The translations under genes and the position numbers were made by a program. A DNA stretch of 64,000 nucleotides. Origin: Nostoc spongiaeforme FACHB-130 (GTDB lineage: Bacteria; Cyanobacteriota; Cyanobacteriia; Cyanobacteriales; Nostocaceae). The stretch covers positions 55,724 through 119,723 of the forward strand of contig NZ_JACJTB010000015.1 in assembly GCF_014698475.1 (NCBI RefSeq), given 5' to 3'. The notes below the pieces were generated by a model. The model saw nothing but the letters and a program-made list of their open reading frames with translations, was not told where the DNA came from and did no database searches. This document shows, one piece after another, positions 9,501 through 16,786 of the stretch (positions are counted from its first letter, which is position 1; each line of letters opens with the position of its first letter).

Positions 9501-9804
9501 AATCTAAGCTGACTTGCCCTTCACGGGTTTGAGAAAATACTTGCAATACACCTTCGGTTGCAGAAAAAGCTTCTTCTAAGGGCTTGGTGACTTCATCAAT
9601 TGCCACTTCTGGCGAAATTCCTGGTGCTGGTATCCGCACCCCAATCCGAGGATAGGTAATTGATGGTAGTAAATCTACTGGCAGTTTGACGATAAAAAAT
9701 ACACCCATGACAATTACTGCCAAGGTCAGCATGAGTGTACCGATATGTTGGCGGATGGAGATGGCGCTGATACTAAATCCGCCGCTTTTTTGGACTTGCT
9801 GCAT
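6571..9804 (-). CDS. RND-family efflux permease (AcrB/HAE1-like inner-membrane pump)
   Basis: 1077 residues, the normal size for RND pumps. Residues ~20-45 form TM1 followed by the periplasmic porter start LPVDLLPSITYPRIGV. The typical duplicated plan is visible: two large periplasmic loops and two six-helix bundles. The TM4 proton-relay segment reads GLALGVGIVVDNSIVMLEN (near residues 410-428), where only the first of AcrB's two Asp is kept, as in many Gram-positive and cyanobacterial relatives. The partner adaptor gene lies 29 bases upstream, so both form an operon. The pump likely exports hydrophobic compounds using the proton gradient; the outer membrane factor is encoded elsewhere. Substrate unknown. 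Confidence 0.95.
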   Translation of the reverse strand: MQQVQKSGGFSISAISIRQHIGTLMLTLAVIVMGVFFIVKLPVDLLPSITYPRIGVRIPAPGISPEVAIDEVTKPLEEAFSATEGVLQVFSQTREGQVSLDLYFQPGGNIDQALNDATAAFNRARSTLPDTIESPRIFKVDPSQLPVYEMALTSPSLQGVDLRVFAEEELARELGVVPGVAGVDVSGGVPEEVRVNIDLDRLQALGVGLTDVLDELRDRNQDISGGRILGQNSEPLTRTVGRFRSAEELRNLSFEVSAANTSNTQSTVPRRRVYLRDFAEVIDGSELQRVFVSLNGEPAVRISVQKQPDANTINVVDSVKKRVEELRQSGVIPEGTVITATLDESKFIRNSISNVTSSGLIGTGLAAIAVLLFLGSLRQTFIIVIAIPLATLAAIILMGLFGLSINVFSLGGLALGVGIVVDNSIVMLENIAEGVGMTPGKSNRSKLNQQQLINQSEQSSREVESALIASTSTNLVAVLPFLLIGGFIALLFNELILTISFSVAASILIAVTVVPMMASRMLGWKFSSRLSEFWLLKEFNRRFDAATRGYGGFLSMILRWRIVTVAIALLLFGGGSLWMAPQIPQEILPRINTGQANLNAQFPPGTPLETNLKVMNAVDELLRNQPETEYIFSTSGGALFGNTTNANPLRGTSNITLKPGTNVEAYVERVTQELDKLNLAGIRLRLSPGQVRGLILNNSPVRGADVDVILQGNDPDTLQQAGRQVLAALEEQATLARFRPDADERQPEIQILPDWERVSALGLTTTDIGDTIQTALEGSVPTQLQRGNRLIDVRVKLNETDVQTPSQLERLPLFVDNNQQVRLSDVAQIVEGQAPGEIQRINQRQVAIFAGNLTEGASLSQAIAQVKQVIDNLDLPEGVSVLPSAAAESNQQLQSSLQLLGGLATFLVFVVMAVQYNSLIDPLVIMFTIPLALAGGIFGLYITQTAIGATVIVGAVLLVGIVVNNAIIMVELANQLREKDNIDRKTAILQAAPQRLRPVLMTTITTVLGMFPLALGIGEGSEFLQPLGVVVFSGLSLATVLTLFIIPCFYTLLHDILDFGWLKTILIKFDKLKNRYY

Positions 9805-9833
9805 GACTATGATTGCACTCCAAATCTAAATTC

Positions 9834-11168
9834 TTAATTTCTAGTTCTGGGTTGTGTAGAATTCGATTCGTCTGTTTCGGAGAGAATTGACAGACGCACA
9901 GGGTTTCCTGGTTTTAAAGGTCTACCACTGCGAACTACGTAGCGTTCTCCTGGCTGCAAACCCGATAAAATTTCTACTTTGCCATCAGCTTTTTTTCCCA
10001 AGGTGACGGTACGCGCTGTTACTTTTGGCTGTCCTGGGGTATCAGTCAGGACAAATATAGTGCCATCTGTCTGGTTTTCAGTGGGTTGTTTGTCTGTGGC
10101 TGGTTTTTGAATGGCAGTTTGCGAAATGACAACTCGCGGTTGGGTTTGGTTTTCAAAATTAACTCTGGCTAACAGTCCGCTACCAATATTGCCGTTACTG
10201 TTGGGAACTTCCACTTCTACGGGGATGAGCCTTGCTGTGGCATCGGCGGTAGGAGAGATGCGGATAACTCTACCTGTTAAGCTTCTTTGGGGAAAGGCAT
10301 CTAACCGTACTTGTACTGATTGTCCTGGTCTAATTTTTGCGAGTTCTAATTCGGAAACTTGGACGACAACTTTAACTCTGCTAAAGTCGCCAATTTGGAT
10401 CACTTCACCGCCTGCTTGCAACAGGTTGCCTGGTTCTGTAACTTTGCTTGTGACTACGCCACTGATGGGGGAAATGAGTCGGGAGTAAGAACGGCGTTCT
10501 TTGGCTTGTGCGACGACGGCTTGTTGTGCCAAAACTCTGCCTTGGGCGGCGGCGACGGCTTGTTGTTCTGTGCGGACTTGCTCAGTAGCAGCCCGTAAGG
10601 CTTGGGCGGCGGTTTGGGCTTGAGTACCTGCTTGTTCGGCAGTTTGCTGGGCGATCGCACCTTCTCTGTATAATTTTTGTTGTCTTTCGGAGTCGGCTTG
10701 GGCTTGCACCAGTTGTAACCGCAGTCTTTCTACTTCTGCACGGGCGTTACTTACCTGGGTTGCGGCTCTGGCTACTTCCGATTTTTGGGCGGCGAGTTCG
10801 GCTTCGGCTTGTTTTAAATCTGTTAACAGCAACGCATCATCTAACTGGCCAATGTTCTGCCCCTTGCTAACCCGATCGCCGACATCTACATTTAAGGATA
10901 ATAGCCGCGCTTCTACTTGCGATCGCAGCGATACTATACGGAAAGGGATTGTTGTACCTGTATATTCTGGCTGTTTTTCTAATATTTCTGTACGAGCGAT
11001 CGCTACATCTACAGGTGTCGCACCACCTTGTTGTCCGCCTCGACGTTGTTGTGATTGCGCTTCAGCTGCTTCTTTCGGTAGAGAAGCACAACTAGCTGAG
11101 AGTAATCCTGTGCTGAATAAGCAAGCAAATAATGATATGAATTTCTTGGTTTTACTGTAAGGAAACAT
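9834..11168 (-). CDS. RND efflux periplasmic adaptor (membrane fusion lipoprotein)
   Basis: 444 residues from the ATG at 11168. A longer frame to 11264 exists, but from 11168 the protein begins with a clear lipoprotein signal: basic FPYSKTKKF, hydrophobic core, lipobox LSAS-C at Cys27. Next come a beta-barrel/lipoyl half (VSLRSQVEARLLSLNVDVGDRV), a long Ala/Gln-rich coiled-coil hairpin (about residues 110-235), the second lipoyl half (LISPISGVVTSKV), and a barrel with PGQSVQVRLDAFP. It bridges the pump encoded just downstream to an outer membrane channel. The coiled coil is longer than in MexA, hinting at a TolC-type partner. Confidence 0.92.
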   Translation of the reverse strand: MFPYSKTKKFISLFACLFSTGLLSASCASLPKEAAEAQSQQRRGGQQGGATPVDVAIARTEILEKQPEYTGTTIPFRIVSLRSQVEARLLSLNVDVGDRVSKGQNIGQLDDALLLTDLKQAEAELAAQKSEVARAATQVSNARAEVERLRLQLVQAQADSERQQKLYREGAIAQQTAEQAGTQAQTAAQALRAATEQVRTEQQAVAAAQGRVLAQQAVVAQAKERRSYSRLISPISGVVTSKVTEPGNLLQAGGEVIQIGDFSRVKVVVQVSELELAKIRPGQSVQVRLDAFPQRSLTGRVIRISPTADATARLIPVEVEVPNSNGNIGSGLLARVNFENQTQPRVVISQTAIQKPATDKQPTENQTDGTIFVLTDTPGQPKVTARTVTLGKKADGKVEILSGLQPGERYVVRSGRPLKPGNPVRLSILSETDESNSTQPRTRN

Positions 11169-11800
11169 CCGTTTGTTGATTGGGTTTCCTGCGTAAATAT
11201 TGGCGGTTAAATTTAACTTGCTATTCATCACTGGGATTTGAGCTATGTAGGTTTGCTGTTTCATTGATTTTTGCTGTTGTCGGTGGCAAATGATTGATTT
11301 TGCTTATATATAAAGTTTTTCCGAAAATAGCAGCCTTTTATACCCAAGCCATTCTGAATATATTTCTCTAGATAGAAGCATTGATGATAAATTAATGTTG
11401 AGACATATCTTCTTGTGTCAATTTTTACTAATTTTGCCAAATAAAAGTTTAAAAAACATATCCTACCTAATATTGCAGATGTATAACTGTTTTATCTGCA
11501 ATAACATTAAGAGGAAGGCATGTTTTCCTCATATCTTGACCATAAGGCTTAGATATGAGAATCTTAACAAATCAAATTTCGTGCTAATTTTTGCCTGAAT
11601 TTTGGCATTAGCATTGATGAAATAACGATATTTAGTTTTACTAAGTATACCTAATATATACTAACAAAGCTGCTAAAAAAGCAATCGGCAAATCTGAGTA
11701 TTTATGAAATATATTAAAAAATCTAAACAGTAATTGTCTTTTGTCACCATGTAGTATATGAACAAACGCTATTTTTTAGGATAAGCGAGGACAATAACGA
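11169..11800. other. AT-rich intergenic region, divergent promoters expected
   Basis: About 630 bases between the divergently transcribed RND adaptor and bilin lyase genes. It must hold both promoters. A 67-codon plus-strand frame inside has no coding character. No convincing palindrome or operator was found by eye. Confidence 0.5.
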
Positions 11801-12340
11801 GTGACATCACCGCTAAGACTGACTCAAACCGCGAACGAAGCAGAAATTACAGAATTTTTCCAAAAATCAGCCGGTCAGTGGCGCTCAGAAAGACGCTACT
11901 ATACTCTGCCAGAGGGTGAAACCAAAGAAATGGTGAGTATGATTACCATTCGGTTTTTAGACCAAGGATGCGCTGAATTACAAAAGCTGGCACAATTGCA
12001 TGACTTACCTAATACAGTCAGCTTGATGTGTGGTGCAGAAGTAATTTGGAATAGTACAGATAAACTCAAGGGTAGACAAGAATCACAAGGTTCGACATTA
12101 TTTGGTGTCTTAGGAAATATTTTGTACCGCGATCGCGGTTTTGCCACATCCAAACCCATCACCGCCGAATACCATTTCACCAATTCTGAAACGCTGTGCT
12201 TGCGAACTGAGTATAATAGCTCAGTGTTTGAGGAAGAATTAAAGTTAATTGGTAATAAATATCGCACCAGACAAACAATTATCTCTCGCGCTGGTGAACA
12301 GTTAATGATAGGTCAATATTTAGAAAAGCGAATTGATTAA
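11801..12340 (+). CDS. CpcS/CpeS-type phycobiliprotein chromophore lyase
   Basis: 179 residues with a GTG start preceded by GCGAGGACAAT. The family is a lipocalin-like beta-barrel that attaches phycocyanobilin (or phycoerythrobilin) to the Cys84-equivalent of phycobiliprotein subunits. Typical features are the N-terminal helix region EITEFFQKSAGQWRSERRYY (about residues 16-35), the strand with VSMITIRFLD, the mid-protein F/W-rich barrel segments, and the C-terminal RTRQTIISRAGEQLMIGQYLEKR. It lies alone, without phycobilisome genes nearby, as is usual for CpcS/CpeS lyases. Whether it is the CpcS, CpcU or CpeS paralogue cannot be decided from sequence alone. Confidence 0.87.
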   Translation: MTSPLRLTQTANEAEITEFFQKSAGQWRSERRYYTLPEGETKEMVSMITIRFLDQGCAELQKLAQLHDLPNTVSLMCGAEVIWNSTDKLKGRQESQGSTLFGVLGNILYRDRGFATSKPITAEYHFTNSETLCLRTEYNSSVFEEELKLIGNKYRTRQTIISRAGEQLMIGQYLEKRID

Positions 12341-12396
12341 TCCCCAGGGGATAATACAGAGTAGATATCGCAGTCATAAATCGTTCGTGAACCAAA

Positions 12397-12429
12397 AGAT
12401 ACCCGACTTCTTTAAGAAGTCGGGTATCT
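12397..12429. repeat. Perfect palindrome AGATACCCGACTTC, terminator-like dispersed repeat
   Basis: A 14-bp perfect inverted repeat with a 5-base loop. A degenerate copy lies at 45204-45236. It sits between the convergent lyase and DUF2839 genes, so it may stop transcription from both sides, but T-runs are lacking. Confidence 0.75.
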
Positions 12430-12486
12430 GAGCCTCTCGATTTTCACAAATCAAATAAGATTGCTATATCTACTCTCTGAACTTTA

Positions 12487-12702
12487 TTAATCTAGAACTT
12501 GCCACCAACCGAAGGCGGGGCCGATAAAACGGATAGTTACCCAAGCAGCAACCATTGTACCAATACCAATCCAGGCTCCGCGAGTCGTCCAAGCCACAAA
12601 TAATTCGGATTGTTTTTTGGTGATGGGAACCCAAGACAATATACGCTCATCTTGACCGTATTGTTCTCCCAATGTTTCTTTGCGACGTTTTGCTTCACCC
12701 AT
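12487..12702 (-). CDS. DUF2839 family small membrane protein
   Basis: 71 residues, beginning MGEAKRRKETLGEQYGQDERIL, a basic N-terminus common to this cyanobacterial and plastid-lineage family of unknown function. A single hydrophobic span (about residues 40-62, WTTRGAWIGIGTMVAAWVTIRFIG) follows, then a Trp-rich tail. The protein is likely anchored in a membrane with the charged N-terminus in the cytoplasm. No partner is evident; it is flanked by a dispersed palindrome and the helicase-like gene on the same strand. Confidence 0.85.
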   Translation of the reverse strand: MGEAKRRKETLGEQYGQDERILSWVPITKKQSELFVAWTTRGAWIGIGTMVAAWVTIRFIGPAFGWWQVLD

Positions 12703-12860
12703 AATCAGTAATTCAAAATTTCAATTAGTGTGTGTTATTGAAAATCTGCGAATAAGCTGATAATAGCGTTTGCTCAGATGCGATCGCTATCCGTTGACAA
12801 AATGTAAATTGTCAATGGTCATTAGTCATTGGTTATTTGTTATGGTTTCTGGACTATAGA

Positions 12861-14417
12861 CTAAGCTGAATCTTCTTCATCTGGGTTAGAAAATAAACTA
12901 GGGTCAAGATAGTTGATGCGTGCTAGAGGGCTAAGTGCTGCGAGAATTTGAGAACCATAGCTACGGTTAATTACTCGACTGTCTAGCAATGCTACTACAC
13001 CTTGATTTTCGCGTACAGGAGCGATCGCGCGTTGTAGTTCATTCAATGCTGCTGGGAGCAAGTATACTCGAAACCAGTCTTGGTGCGATCGCTTGTAATA
13101 AGCTACTCTCCCAGCCACCAGGGGATTTTCTAAAGATGGTAGCGGTAAAGTCGCAATAATTAACAAATGTGGCGCTGGCAAAACTTGTTGATGTTCTCGC
13201 CAATATTCCCAACCACTAATTAAAATACCATTTTCATCTAAACAGGTTTTTTCTACCTGCACCCGCGAACCAAACTCTGAAGCTAAAATTGCCCCGACTT
13301 GCGCCTTGAGGGGGACATCTCCCACCAACACAACAGTTAACCCTGGTGCTGTTGCACTCAAGCACAACAGGGTGCGGACTTTGTGAATAAAGGACGGCTG
13401 AAATTCTGGTGTATTCGGTAAAGGTAACTGATGGGGGACATACAGTTGAATGGCTTGGGCTTGACTATCGGAGGAGAACTTGAGACAAGTAACATCATCC
13501 AAGCCCAAACGCTGGCGAAATACAGGCGCTTCGGTTTCTGGTTCTAAAGCACTACCAATTAACACCACTGGCTGTCTTTGCCAAATCGGTGATAGTATTT
13601 CCGCTAATTCTATCGGCGTGTAATGCAAAGAAAATAAACCTTGGCGACGGGCGATAGTTGTCCAAAAAAGATGGGGTGGCTGATTTAGTGGTGTATTTTC
13701 ATGGATATATTGAAATTGCTGCCAGAAATTTTGCCAAACATCGGGAATAGTTGCTAATTCTAATTCAGCAAACAAATTATGCAGAATTTCTGCTTCTGGC
13801 TGAGAAATGAGATAACACTCATAAGGGTTGGCTGGATGCTGGAATACTTCTTTAGTTAGTTGTGTTCTCGCACTACGAATTGCTTCCCCTTGCTGCGGAC
13901 AAGCTAACATCAATTCTTCCCAGTCTTGGGGTTGCACATCTTGAATGAGTTGATGACGTACCCAATCTTCTAAATCATCAACACCATCAATAATTGTAGG
14001 AATACTTGGAGGAAAAGCATCAGCAGTTGTTAATTGCCCTTTTAACCAAGCTTCTGGAGTAGTTAGGAGTAGCCCTTGAAACTCAGAATTAGGCCAAGTA
14101 TTACCTGTGCGGATGGGCTTCTGCACTTGTAACCACTGTTGTAAGCGGGGAATTTCTACTTGCAACAGACGTTGCTGCACTGTTTCTGGCGCAACAATAA
14201 TTACAGGGCCATGCCACATTAATGCTGATGCGACAAAGCTGGTGCGATATCTTCCTTGATAACCACAAGCCGCCCCGACTTGAATTAAAGCACTACGTCC
14301 TAGACGCAAGGCGCGGGCTACCAACCTTGCCATCGTCAAATGATGAGGCCAGGAAGGGAACCCCGCCTGCGATCGCAGGAAGTTATGTAGTGATAAATGA
14401 ACTTCTGCCTCAATCAC
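12861..14417 (-). CDS. Degenerate DinG-like superfamily 2 helicase (probably no ATPase activity)
   Basis: 518 residues, GTG start. The overall plan resembles DinG/XPD helicases: an N-terminal region where Walker A should sit (ALIQVGAACGYQGRYRTSF, about residues 42-60), motif Ia-like GPVIIVAPE, a motif II position reading TIIDGVDDLEDW, and a C-terminal RecA-like domain ending FRVYLLPAALNELQRAIAPVR...GVVALLDSRV..SYG. Walker A lacks GKT, the DEAH box is lost, and the motif VI arginine-finger site QxxGRxxR has become QRAIAPVR. The four-cysteine Fe-S cluster is not seen. It may be a structural or regulatory derivative. Annotation pipelines would call it ATP-dependent DNA helicase; activity is doubtful. 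Confidence 0.75.
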   Translation of the reverse strand: MIEAEVHLSLHNFLRSQAGFPSWPHHLTMARLVARALRLGRSALIQVGAACGYQGRYRTSFVASALMWHGPVIIVAPETVQQRLLQVEIPRLQQWLQVQKPIRTGNTWPNSEFQGLLLTTPEAWLKGQLTTADAFPPSIPTIIDGVDDLEDWVRHQLIQDVQPQDWEELMLACPQQGEAIRSARTQLTKEVFQHPANPYECYLISQPEAEILHNLFAELELATIPDVWQNFWQQFQYIHENTPLNQPPHLFWTTIARRQGLFSLHYTPIELAEILSPIWQRQPVVLIGSALEPETEAPVFRQRLGLDDVTCLKFSSDSQAQAIQLYVPHQLPLPNTPEFQPSFIHKVRTLLCLSATAPGLTVVLVGDVPLKAQVGAILASEFGSRVQVEKTCLDENGILISGWEYWREHQQVLPAPHLLIIATLPLPSLENPLVAGRVAYYKRSHQDWFRVYLLPAALNELQRAIAPVRENQGVVALLDSRVINRSYGSQILAALSPLARINYLDPSLFSNPDEEDSA

Positions 14418-14551
14418 ACGCTTTTAATCCCATACAAAGTGATTTTTCCATTAGCCCCATTTCTATTATGTTGTCATTAGTCATTTGTCTTTTGTCCTCT
14501 GTAAATACAAATGACCAATGACTAATAACCAATCACCAATTTCCTTAAATT

Positions 14552-15514
14552 ATGCCTACTTACACAGGAATTTCTAGCGATGCTTTCCGGCATCCACTTG
14601 ATCGCCAAGCTGAACAAGCTTTACGAAATTTACCGGGATTTGAGTTAGTGGCCCGCAAATTCATGGAATTTGTCTATGAACGCCCGCAGTTAGTCTATCT
14701 AATGGGTAACACCATCCAAGTAGGGCCTAGGCAATATTCCACTATTTACCAGATATTTCGGGAATGTGTGCGGGATTTGGACGTTTACCCAGAACCTGCA
14801 CTGTTTGTCTCACAAAATCCCCAAGCAAATAGCTATGCTTTGGGGCAAGAAAATCCTTTCATTGTCATAAACACAGGCATACTAGACTTACTGGAAGAAG
14901 TCGAAATTAGGGCAGTGTTAGCCCATGAACTAGGACATATTAAATGTGGTCATACTATTTTAATTCAAATGGCGATGTGGGCGATGAGTGCTGCTTCTGC
15001 CCTGGGTGACTTGACCTTTGGTATTGGTAATTTTGTTACCCAAGCCTTAATCTATGCCTTTTTTGAATGGCGACGAAAAGCTGAACTAACGGCAGATCGG
15101 GCGGCATTGTTAGTGCTTGATGACTTAAATCCGGTGATGTCTTCGATGATGAAGGTATCGGGCGGAAGTAGCAAATATGCTCATGAATGTAGTTTACAAG
15201 AATTTATCCGTCAGTCAGAAAATTATCAGGCATTGGATGAAGATGGACTGAATCAAATTTATAAATTCTTGAATTACAATGGCGCTCAGGGCATGATGTT
15301 AAGCCATCCCTTTGCTGTGGAACGGATACATTACTTACGGGATTGGGCAGTATCAGAAGAATATCAGCAAATCCGCCGAGGTAATTATCAGCGATCGCCC
15401 TCCGAAGGTGCAGTAAATGTTGCAGCAGAAACTTCCGCAAGCGAAGCAGAGAATTTACGCCGACAAATTGAAGAATTACAACAAGAAATTAACAGAATGA
15501 AAAGGTCTCAGTAG
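14552..15514 (+). CDS. M48 family zinc metalloprotease
   Basis: 320 residues. The zinc site HELGH (about residues 128-132, within RAVLAHELGHIKCGHT) is intact, and a third ligand Glu is expected in RRKAELTADRAALLVLDD (about residues 175-192). Hydrophobic stretches around residues 140-170 suggest membrane contact, as in HtpX/Oma1 relatives. The C-terminal ~40 residues form a coiled coil (EAENLRRQIEELQQEINRMKR). It likely degrades damaged or misfolded membrane-associated proteins. It is divergent from the helicase-like gene; no operon partner. Confidence 0.9.
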   Translation: MPTYTGISSDAFRHPLDRQAEQALRNLPGFELVARKFMEFVYERPQLVYLMGNTIQVGPRQYSTIYQIFRECVRDLDVYPEPALFVSQNPQANSYALGQENPFIVINTGILDLLEEVEIRAVLAHELGHIKCGHTILIQMAMWAMSAASALGDLTFGIGNFVTQALIYAFFEWRRKAELTADRAALLVLDDLNPVMSSMMKVSGGSSKYAHECSLQEFIRQSENYQALDEDGLNQIYKFLNYNGAQGMMLSHPFAVERIHYLRDWAVSEEYQQIRRGNYQRSPSEGAVNVAAETSASEAENLRRQIEELQQEINRMKRSQ

Positions 15515-16146
15515 TTGATGCGGTGGGCATAATTATGCTCACCAAACAATGATTGATTTTGATTGATTGTCAATAGTTAAGTTGCCTAAAATACATAAAA
15601 TTATCTTATGTTAAGTTTGTTTAATTAGGCAAAATTATGCTGGTTCAGATACTCGACTTTTTTGAACAGTTGTGTAGCTGATTGTTTAATGTAAATTTTT
15701 AGAGATTATACTTTTTACGGCTTACCTAAACATAAATTTTCTGTAGCATGATTTATCTTTTAAGTTTCCCGAATCTCCGATAATAGTTTTTAAGGGTGCT
15801 TGGTAAGCTGTTAAGCATATAAGAAAGCACATTGAGGCCGCAGGGTGCAAGGGAGAGGGTTTGCAGCTTTCATTACCATTAACATGGTGCAATTTAAATG
15901 ACGATTAGCTTAGAGATAGATATTCAGTAAATCCTATCTTCTGTATTTTACTTTACGCATTCTAGACAGGGGCAGCAAAATCATCTAAGCTACCATCTGG
16001 TTGTGAATTTTTCCACAGTTTTGGATTTGAGATTGGCAATTTTATATTCACAAAGTATTGAGAATATAAAATTTTTCTAAACTGGGTTTGTATCTAAAGT
16101 GCCAACTCAATCATCTAAAACTGACAGAGTATGAAACTTTGTTTAT
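15515..16146. other. Intergenic region with a palindrome and a MITE-like repeat
   Basis: 632 bases without a credible gene. A 20-bp near-perfect palindrome (GTGGGCATAATTATGCTCAC, 15523-15542) follows the protease stop and could form a hairpin. The dispersed element at 15804-15912 fills the middle. The remaining sequence is AT-rich and presumably contains the promoter of the next gene. Confidence 0.6.
15804..15912 (+). repeat. MITE-like dispersed element, copy 1 (intact ends)
   Basis: A 109-bp element that begins TAAGCTGTTAAGCAT and ends ATGACGATTAGCTTA; the ends are imperfect terminal inverted repeats of about 20 bp. The interior carries AGAAAGCAC-TTGAGGCCGCAGGG and then a purine-rich AGGGAGAGGG stretch. 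Copies: 58087-58211 (full) and 52072-52132 (partial, inverted). Confidence 0.7.
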
Positions 16147-16584
16147 GTGTTTCTCAAAATGGTAATTAACTTTTCCAAATGGCTGTCTTTGTTAGCTAAT
16201 GTTCTTATCCTTGTCATCTTGATACCTGAGATGGCGTTAGCTACACCTCTACAACCTCATGCTAACTCTAGCGTGATGATTGCTCAATCTTCCCAAGCTA
16301 CAAGTAGCTTTATTGCATATTCGGAAGCAGATTTTACTCCTCAAGAACGCCAACAACTGCAAGCTTTACGTCAACGTCGTAACAGGGAAATTAATACTAT
16401 CTTAAGTTTATCGCAACGCGATAAACTGAAAGAACAATTGCAAGCTGGGAATAATTTGTATCAAGCTCTAGAGAGCTTAGATTTACTTCCTGATCAGCAA
16501 AATATGATTAAAGCTGTGATTCAGTTGACTAACTTGAAAATGAAGGCTATTTTATCTCGCTATTCCTTAGCAATCGAAAAGTAA
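16147..16584 (+). CDS. Hypothetical exported protein, Spy/CpxP-like size
   Basis: 145 residues. An N-terminal hydrophobic segment (about residues 12-32) ending in a plausible signal peptidase site (PEMALA-TPL) predicts export. The mature part is small and helical, rich in Gln, Arg and Leu, with FTPQERQQLQALRQRRN and LSQRDKLKEQLQAGNNLYQALE. This resembles the LTxxQ-type periplasmic helical proteins (Spy/CpxP), but the match is by style only. A start at the second Met (MVINFSKW) is equally possible. A strong terminator follows, so it is monocistronic. Function unknown. Confidence 0.7.
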   Translation: MFLKMVINFSKWLSLLANVLILVILIPEMALATPLQPHANSSVMIAQSSQATSSFIAYSEADFTPQERQQLQALRQRRNREINTILSLSQRDKLKEQLQAGNNLYQALESLDLLPDQQNMIKAVIQLTNLKMKAILSRYSLAIEK

Positions 16585-16611
16585 GAGATTGTATTCGTCA
16601 CTATTTTAATT

Positions 16612-16652
16612 AAAAGCGATCGCTCTTGGTTTTGTGCAGGCGATCGCTTTTT
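16612..16652 (+). terminator. Terminator hairpin built from two HIP1 octamers
   Basis: AAAAGCGATCGC and GCGATCGCTTTTT form a 12-bp stem around a ~16-base loop and end in a T-run. It is 28 bases after the preceding stop codon. The HIP1 sequence itself supplies the GC-rich stem. Confidence 0.8.
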
Positions 16653-16786
16653 ATCTTAAAAATAGAATACCAATTCACAATGATGCTCGCCTACTCATTA
16701 ACGTAATTAAGAAAATTAGATGCAGCAAGACTACTGTGAGAAACCATCTATTGACTAATTTAGGAGAATTGGTAGAACTCGTATTC

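Noticed and set aside
11395..11598. 67-codon frame between RND adaptor and bilin lyase
   Set aside because: AT-rich composition, no ribosome-binding site and no protein-like pattern.
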